Of a stretch of 64,000 nt of DNA, positions 61,401 to 64,000 are shown one piece after another. The stretch is taken from assembly GCA_013397115.1 (NCBI GenBank), contig VWZW01006249.1, forward strand, positions 1,674,723 to 1,738,722, read 5' to 3'. The notes below the pieces were generated by a model that made no database searches, had not been told where the DNA came from, and saw only the letters and a list, made by a program, of their open reading frames with translations. Position 1 is the stretch's first letter. Each line of letters opens with the position of its first letter. This DNA is from Edolisoma coerulescens (lineage: Eukaryota; Chordata; Aves; Passeriformes; Campephagidae). The position numbers and the translations under genes are program-made.

Positions 61401-63719
61401 ACTGAGTATACACTAGATTACAAGTTAGCAAAAGAGGTTTTTAGCAGTGCCAGTAACTGATGTTGTGGTTTTAAGCAAAGAGAGGGCATTCAAATAGGCA
61501 GCTCTGAAGATAGAATACTGTGTTGTGCTACAAAGGCTGTTGTTATCCTTTTGCCACTTTTGCAAAAGTATTGAAAAGGACTAAAAGAACTGTAAAAACA
61601 GGTTTCTAGTAATCTGTATTGATAATTCTCCTGTATTAATTGGATATAGTTTTATAATGAGGATGCAACAATTCAGAGCATTCGCAAATACCTCTGCATG
61701 TTTTGGATTCTGGGATTAGCTTGGCTTCTGACATTTAGCAACACCATTAGCATTACACAGCCAGAGGGTGATATCTGCTGTTGGGTTGTAGACTATCCGA
61801 AGGATGAAGAAAATTCAGATTCCAGTGACTCGACCAGACCCTGAACCAGTGTCTGAGAACGAGGATGACAGCTATGATGAGGAAATCCGGGATCCAAGGA
61901 GCAGCCGTGGCGGTCCCAGTGCCAGCAGGAGGCACGAGAAGAGCTGGGTCAGAGATCGCAGCGCGAGCAGGGAGAGGAGCTTATCTCCGAGGTCAGACAG
62001 GAGGTCTGTCACCTCCAGCCAGCCCGCAAAACCCACCAAAGTCACACTGGTGAAATCTAGGAAAAATGAAGGTAACTTGTCTGTACATCTCTTGCTAAAA
62101 CTTCTGGTGGCTTTAAAGGCCAGCTGCTTCACTCAGTGTTCTGTTAAGGGCTGTGTGAACAGTGCTGTTACCAGTTTGCCCATTTTACCAGTAGCTGGCT
62201 CAAAACTTAAGAAGTGCTATTGTGTTTCTAGTGGTATGTTTTGTGTTCCAAAATCTGTGTGCTTAGGTAAGGGTAAAGTTCTATATAGTGTAAACAAATC
62301 CCAGTTGTGCAGCTGACATCTGGTAGTCAGCAGCTACATACCTACACTTTAGTTGGGTCTTTAGTGGCTGTCTTATTTGGAAGAGGAGAAATTGTAGGTA
62401 GCATCTAAATAAAGCGTTGAACAACAGCCCTGATTATAGGCAGAATTAGGAAAAAAACCTGATAAAATGTTAAAGCTATAACATAATTCTACTATGGCCC
62501 ATTGTGTGCCAAGTTCGCTCTCCTCTACGTGTTGCCAGTGTAAATACTGTATAAAGCAGTGTTGTAAATCTCCAGATACTTCCCTTTTTTATTTTTTTCC
62601 TACTGTAACTTCATCAGTTTCTTTTTTCTTTTATTATAAAGAGTATGGTCTGCGGTTGGCAAGTCACATATTTGTGAAAGAAATATCACAGGACAGCCTG
62701 GCAGCAAGAGATGGCAATATCCAGGAAGGAGATGTTGTACTGAAGGTAGAGTATATGGTGGTGGTGGTTGTTCAAAGGCAAAACTCACTGATAGAACTCT
62801 GCTTAGAATTGGCTCTGTCAATAACGTGGTTATAGTTAATAGAAGGTGTGTCACTTTTCATTAAATTATTTCAAAGATCAAATTTAATATAAGTCAACCT
62901 CTCTAAGGAAAGGGAAATTACTAAGCCTTTTTGGTATTATTCCCTAAGCTTTAGTCAGACAAATAATGCCTGCTGTAAATACATAATAAAGGCTATTTGA
63001 AAAAGTATGAAGCTTTGCTTAGTTATAAGTAAAGGTTGAGGATTAATTTTTTGTGCCCCATCCCTGGCAGTGTCCAAGGCAAATGGATGGGGCTTTAAGC
63101 AGCCTGGTCTAGTGGGAGGTGTCTCTGCCCATGGTAAGGTGGTTGGAACTGGATGGGTTTTGAGGTCCCTTCCAGCTGAGGCCATTCTATGATTTTTAAT
63201 TCATACTAACAATTTTTGTTTTAAGATAGTGCTGTGGATGTGTTGGTGCAGAAAAATGGGCCATTCCTTGCTCTGTTGAGTATAGCAGTGCTGGTTCAAA
63301 AAACAATAACTAATCTGTTACAAGTTTTGTATTAGTGGTAGAAGCTTTGACTTTGAAAGTTGAGAATAATTTTCTATATTATGCAATATCTTGGATGAGC
63401 CCAAAGATCTTCCATTGTATTATGGTAATTTGATAAATATTTTAACTATTTCTAAATATTATCAGACAGAACATCACTATTTTTGCTGGAGATTCACTGG
63501 GGTTTTTTTTAGTAAGTTTATGTCTGTTCTTTTTTCCTGCTCTACTCCAGATAAATGGCACAGTGACGGAAAATATGTCCTTAGCAGATGCCAAAACATT
63601 AATAGAAAGGTCAAAAGGCAAATTGAAGATGGTTGTTCAGCGAGATGAACGAGCCACACTGTTGAATGTCCCCGATCTTTCTGACAGTATTCATTCTGCT
63701 AATGCTTCAGAAAGAGATG
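55400..63719 (+). CDS. TJP1: TJP1 / ZO-1 tight-junction scaffold, N-terminal exons 2 to 7 (partial gene)
   Basis: Six exons join in phase into one continuous frame of 838 bases (about 279 codons) with no stop. ZO-1 is a membrane-associated guanylate-kinase (MAGUK) scaffold on the cytoplasmic side of tight junctions, linking claudins, occludin and JAMs to actin. What is seen: a short N-terminus (MEETAIWEQHTVTLHR), PDZ1 with the GFGF carboxylate-binding loop, an acidic patch (ENEDDSYDEE), an Arg/Ser-rich linker (DRSASRERSLSPRSDRRS), and PDZ2 with its EYGLRLASHIFVKEI start. These match ZO-1 rather than ZO-2 or ZO-3, by the wording of PDZ1, the linker and PDZ2 (recalled family sequence). The third PDZ, SH3, GUK and C-terminal regions lie beyond the window. 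Exon numbering assumes a single first exon upstream. Confidence 0.96.
55457..59916 (+). other. TJP1: TJP1 intron 2
   Basis: About 4.5 kb from GTAAGT to TTATAG. The frames inside are short and unrecognised (the longest is 109 codons, minus strand, 59,186-59,515). No CR1 copy or RNA gene is evident. Confidence 0.9.
59917..60041 (+). CDS. TJP1: TJP1 exon 3: PDZ1 core
   Basis: 125 bases starting GCC CCT GGA TTT GGA, giving A-P-G-F-G-F-G-I-A-I-S-G-G, the carboxylate-binding loop of PDZ1 that takes up claudin C-termini, then SIVISDVLKGGPAEGLL, the strand and helix following it. The donor is placed at CTACA|GTAAGT, so a glutamine codon is split over the junction (CA|A); this phase fits the next exon exactly. 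Confidence 0.97.
60258..60360 (+). CDS. TJP1: TJP1 exon 4: C-terminal half of PDZ1
   Basis: 103 bases after a CATGTAG acceptor; the first base completes the split Gln codon, then E-N-D-R-V-A-M-V-N-G-V-S-M-D-N-V-E-H-A-F. The rest (AVQQLRKSGKNAKI) is the second PDZ helix, which lines the ligand groove, and the final strand. The donor is ATT|GTAAGT in phase 0. The intron before it is only 216 bases. Confidence 0.97.
60361..61791 (+). other. TJP1: TJP1 intron 4
   Basis: About 1.4 kb from GTAAGT to GGGTTGTAG. It is AT-rich and contains a 12-base A run near 61,160. No coding signal or recognised repeat. Confidence 0.9.
61792..62071 (+). CDS. TJP1: TJP1 exon 5: PDZ1 end, acidic patch and Arg/Ser-rich linker
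   Basis: 280 bases, phase 0 start (T-I-R-R-M-K-K-I-Q-I-P-V) and phase 1 end (GAA G|GTAACT). The first residues close PDZ1 and add a basic patch; mammalian ZO-1 has RRKKK where this sequence reads RRMKK. Next come an acidic stretch (ENEDDSYDEEIRDP), a Gly/Ser/Arg part and the DRSASRERSLSPRSDRRS segment, a Ser/Arg-rich likely phosphorylated linker. The exon ends at TKVTLVKSRKNE, the first strand of PDZ2. The reading frame stays open past the donor to 62,316. Confidence 0.96.
62072..62641 (+). other. TJP1: TJP1 intron 5
   Basis: 570 bases from GTAACT to a T-rich tract ending ATAAAG. The first 245 bases keep the exon-5 frame open (see finding). The acceptor lies at 62,640-62,641, because the next exon must supply AG to complete the Glu codon. 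Confidence 0.9.
62642..62745 (+). CDS. TJP1: TJP1 exon 6: first half of PDZ2
   Basis: 104 bases. The first two complete the Glu codon, then Y-G-L-R-L-A-S-H-I-F-V-K-E-I-S and DSLAARDGNIQEGDVVLK, with the donor AAG|GTAGAG in phase 0. PDZ2 of ZO-1 dimerises by strand swapping with other ZO PDZ2 domains and binds connexin-43 tails (known for the family); the wording here is essentially that of mammalian ZO-1. Confidence 0.97.
62746..63550 (+). other. TJP1: TJP1 intron 6
   Basis: 805 bases from GTAGAG, which runs into a short GGT repeat, to TCTACTCCAG. It carries a sense CR1 fragment, listed separately. Confidence 0.9.
63053..63194 (+). repeat. CR1 LINE 3' fragment, sense
   Basis: GTGCCCCATCCCTGGCAGTG, AAATGGATGGGGCTTTAAGC, AGCCTGGTCTAGTGGGAGGT, CTGCCCATGG, TGGAACTGGATGGG and TGAGGTCCCTTCCAGCTGAG, ending CATTCTATGATTTTT, follow the avian CR1 3' end closely. 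It sits inside intron 6, between the two exons that build PDZ2, about 300 bases after the first. Confidence 0.9.
63551..63719 (+). CDS. TJP1: TJP1 exon 7: second half of PDZ2 and start of following linker
   Basis: 169 bases in phase 0: I-N-G-T-V-T-E-N-M-S-L-A-D-A-K-T-L-I-E-R, then SKGKLKMVVQRDERATLLNV, closing PDZ2, and PDLSDSIHSANASERD, the beginning of the acidic/Ser-rich linker towards the third PDZ. The donor is GAT G|GTGAGT (phase 1), so an Asp or Glu codon is split and continues in the next exon, which is not within the remaining 281 bases. Confidence 0.97.
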
Positions 63720-64000
63720 GTGAGTATAAAAACTTCATTTCTAAAGAGGAAAGCATTCCCTGTGCTGTCAAGATATGAAATACCTAAGTGGGATGAGAGG
63801 GTGGGGAGGAGAAGAGTTAGGAGTAAGATTGTAATATGGGTAAATTTTTGTTTGAATGTGAATGAAATCTACACCTCCAAAAACCGTGGAGAAAAAGATA
63901 CAGTCCCTATTCTTGTGGCTGTTCTTCCAGGGATATTAAGTTTGGTTTTTGTATTATAATAAGCATAGATGTAACATCTTCATAAAAATTCTCTGCAAAA

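Noticed and set aside
1..64000. Search for tRNA, rRNA, CRISPR or bacterial/phage-type systems
   Set aside because: No cloverleaf-like or repeat-spacer structure stood out by eye; gene structure, introns and CR1 elements show vertebrate nuclear DNA. Small RNA genes cannot be excluded without a covariance-model search.

Overview
The window is vertebrate nuclear DNA, almost certainly avian. It is AT-rich and mostly non-coding, with introns, canonical GT-AG exons, CpG islands and several CR1-type LINE 3' ends whose termini carry the ATTCTGTGA-like repeat typical of bird and reptile CR1. There is no bacterial-type operon, CRISPR array or phage module. The one gene I can identify with confidence is TJP1 (tight junction protein 1, ZO-1), on the + strand.

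Layout. Bases 1 to about 25,950 contain no exon I can support. They hold simple repeats, one old CR1 fragment, some isolated GC-rich patches, one block that looks like a degraded reading frame, and one block with the look of a conserved homeodomain-type enhancer. A purine-rich and then pyrimidine-rich zone (25.15-25.87 kb) leads into two GC/CpG-rich islands at about 25.98-26.28 kb and 27.23-28.56 kb. The second island is interrupted by a 672-base assembly gap (27,568-28,239). It is the best candidate for the TJP1 promoter and first exon, which is probably mostly inside the gap. From about 28.3 to 55.4 kb lies a very long first intron with CR1 copies and small repeats but no supported exon.

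From 55.4 kb to the end, six consecutive TJP1 exons are visible: 55,400-55,456; 59,917-60,041; 60,258-60,360; 61,792-62,071; 62,642-62,745; 63,551-63,719. Their phases join without a break. Together they encode the start of ZO-1: PDZ1, the acidic and Arg/Ser-rich linker, and PDZ2. The rest of the protein (third PDZ, SH3, guanylate-kinase-like region, ZU5) would lie beyond the right edge.

ZO-1 is a cytoplasmic scaffold of tight junctions. PDZ1 binds claudin C-termini and PDZ2 mediates ZO-protein dimerisation and connexin binding, so the exons here encode the claudin-binding and dimerising part of the molecule. I found no previously undescribed multi-gene system. The points most worth checking are the first exon hidden in the gap, the paired CpG islands, an open reading frame running from the linker exon into its downstream intron, and the possible enhancer near 18.4 kb.
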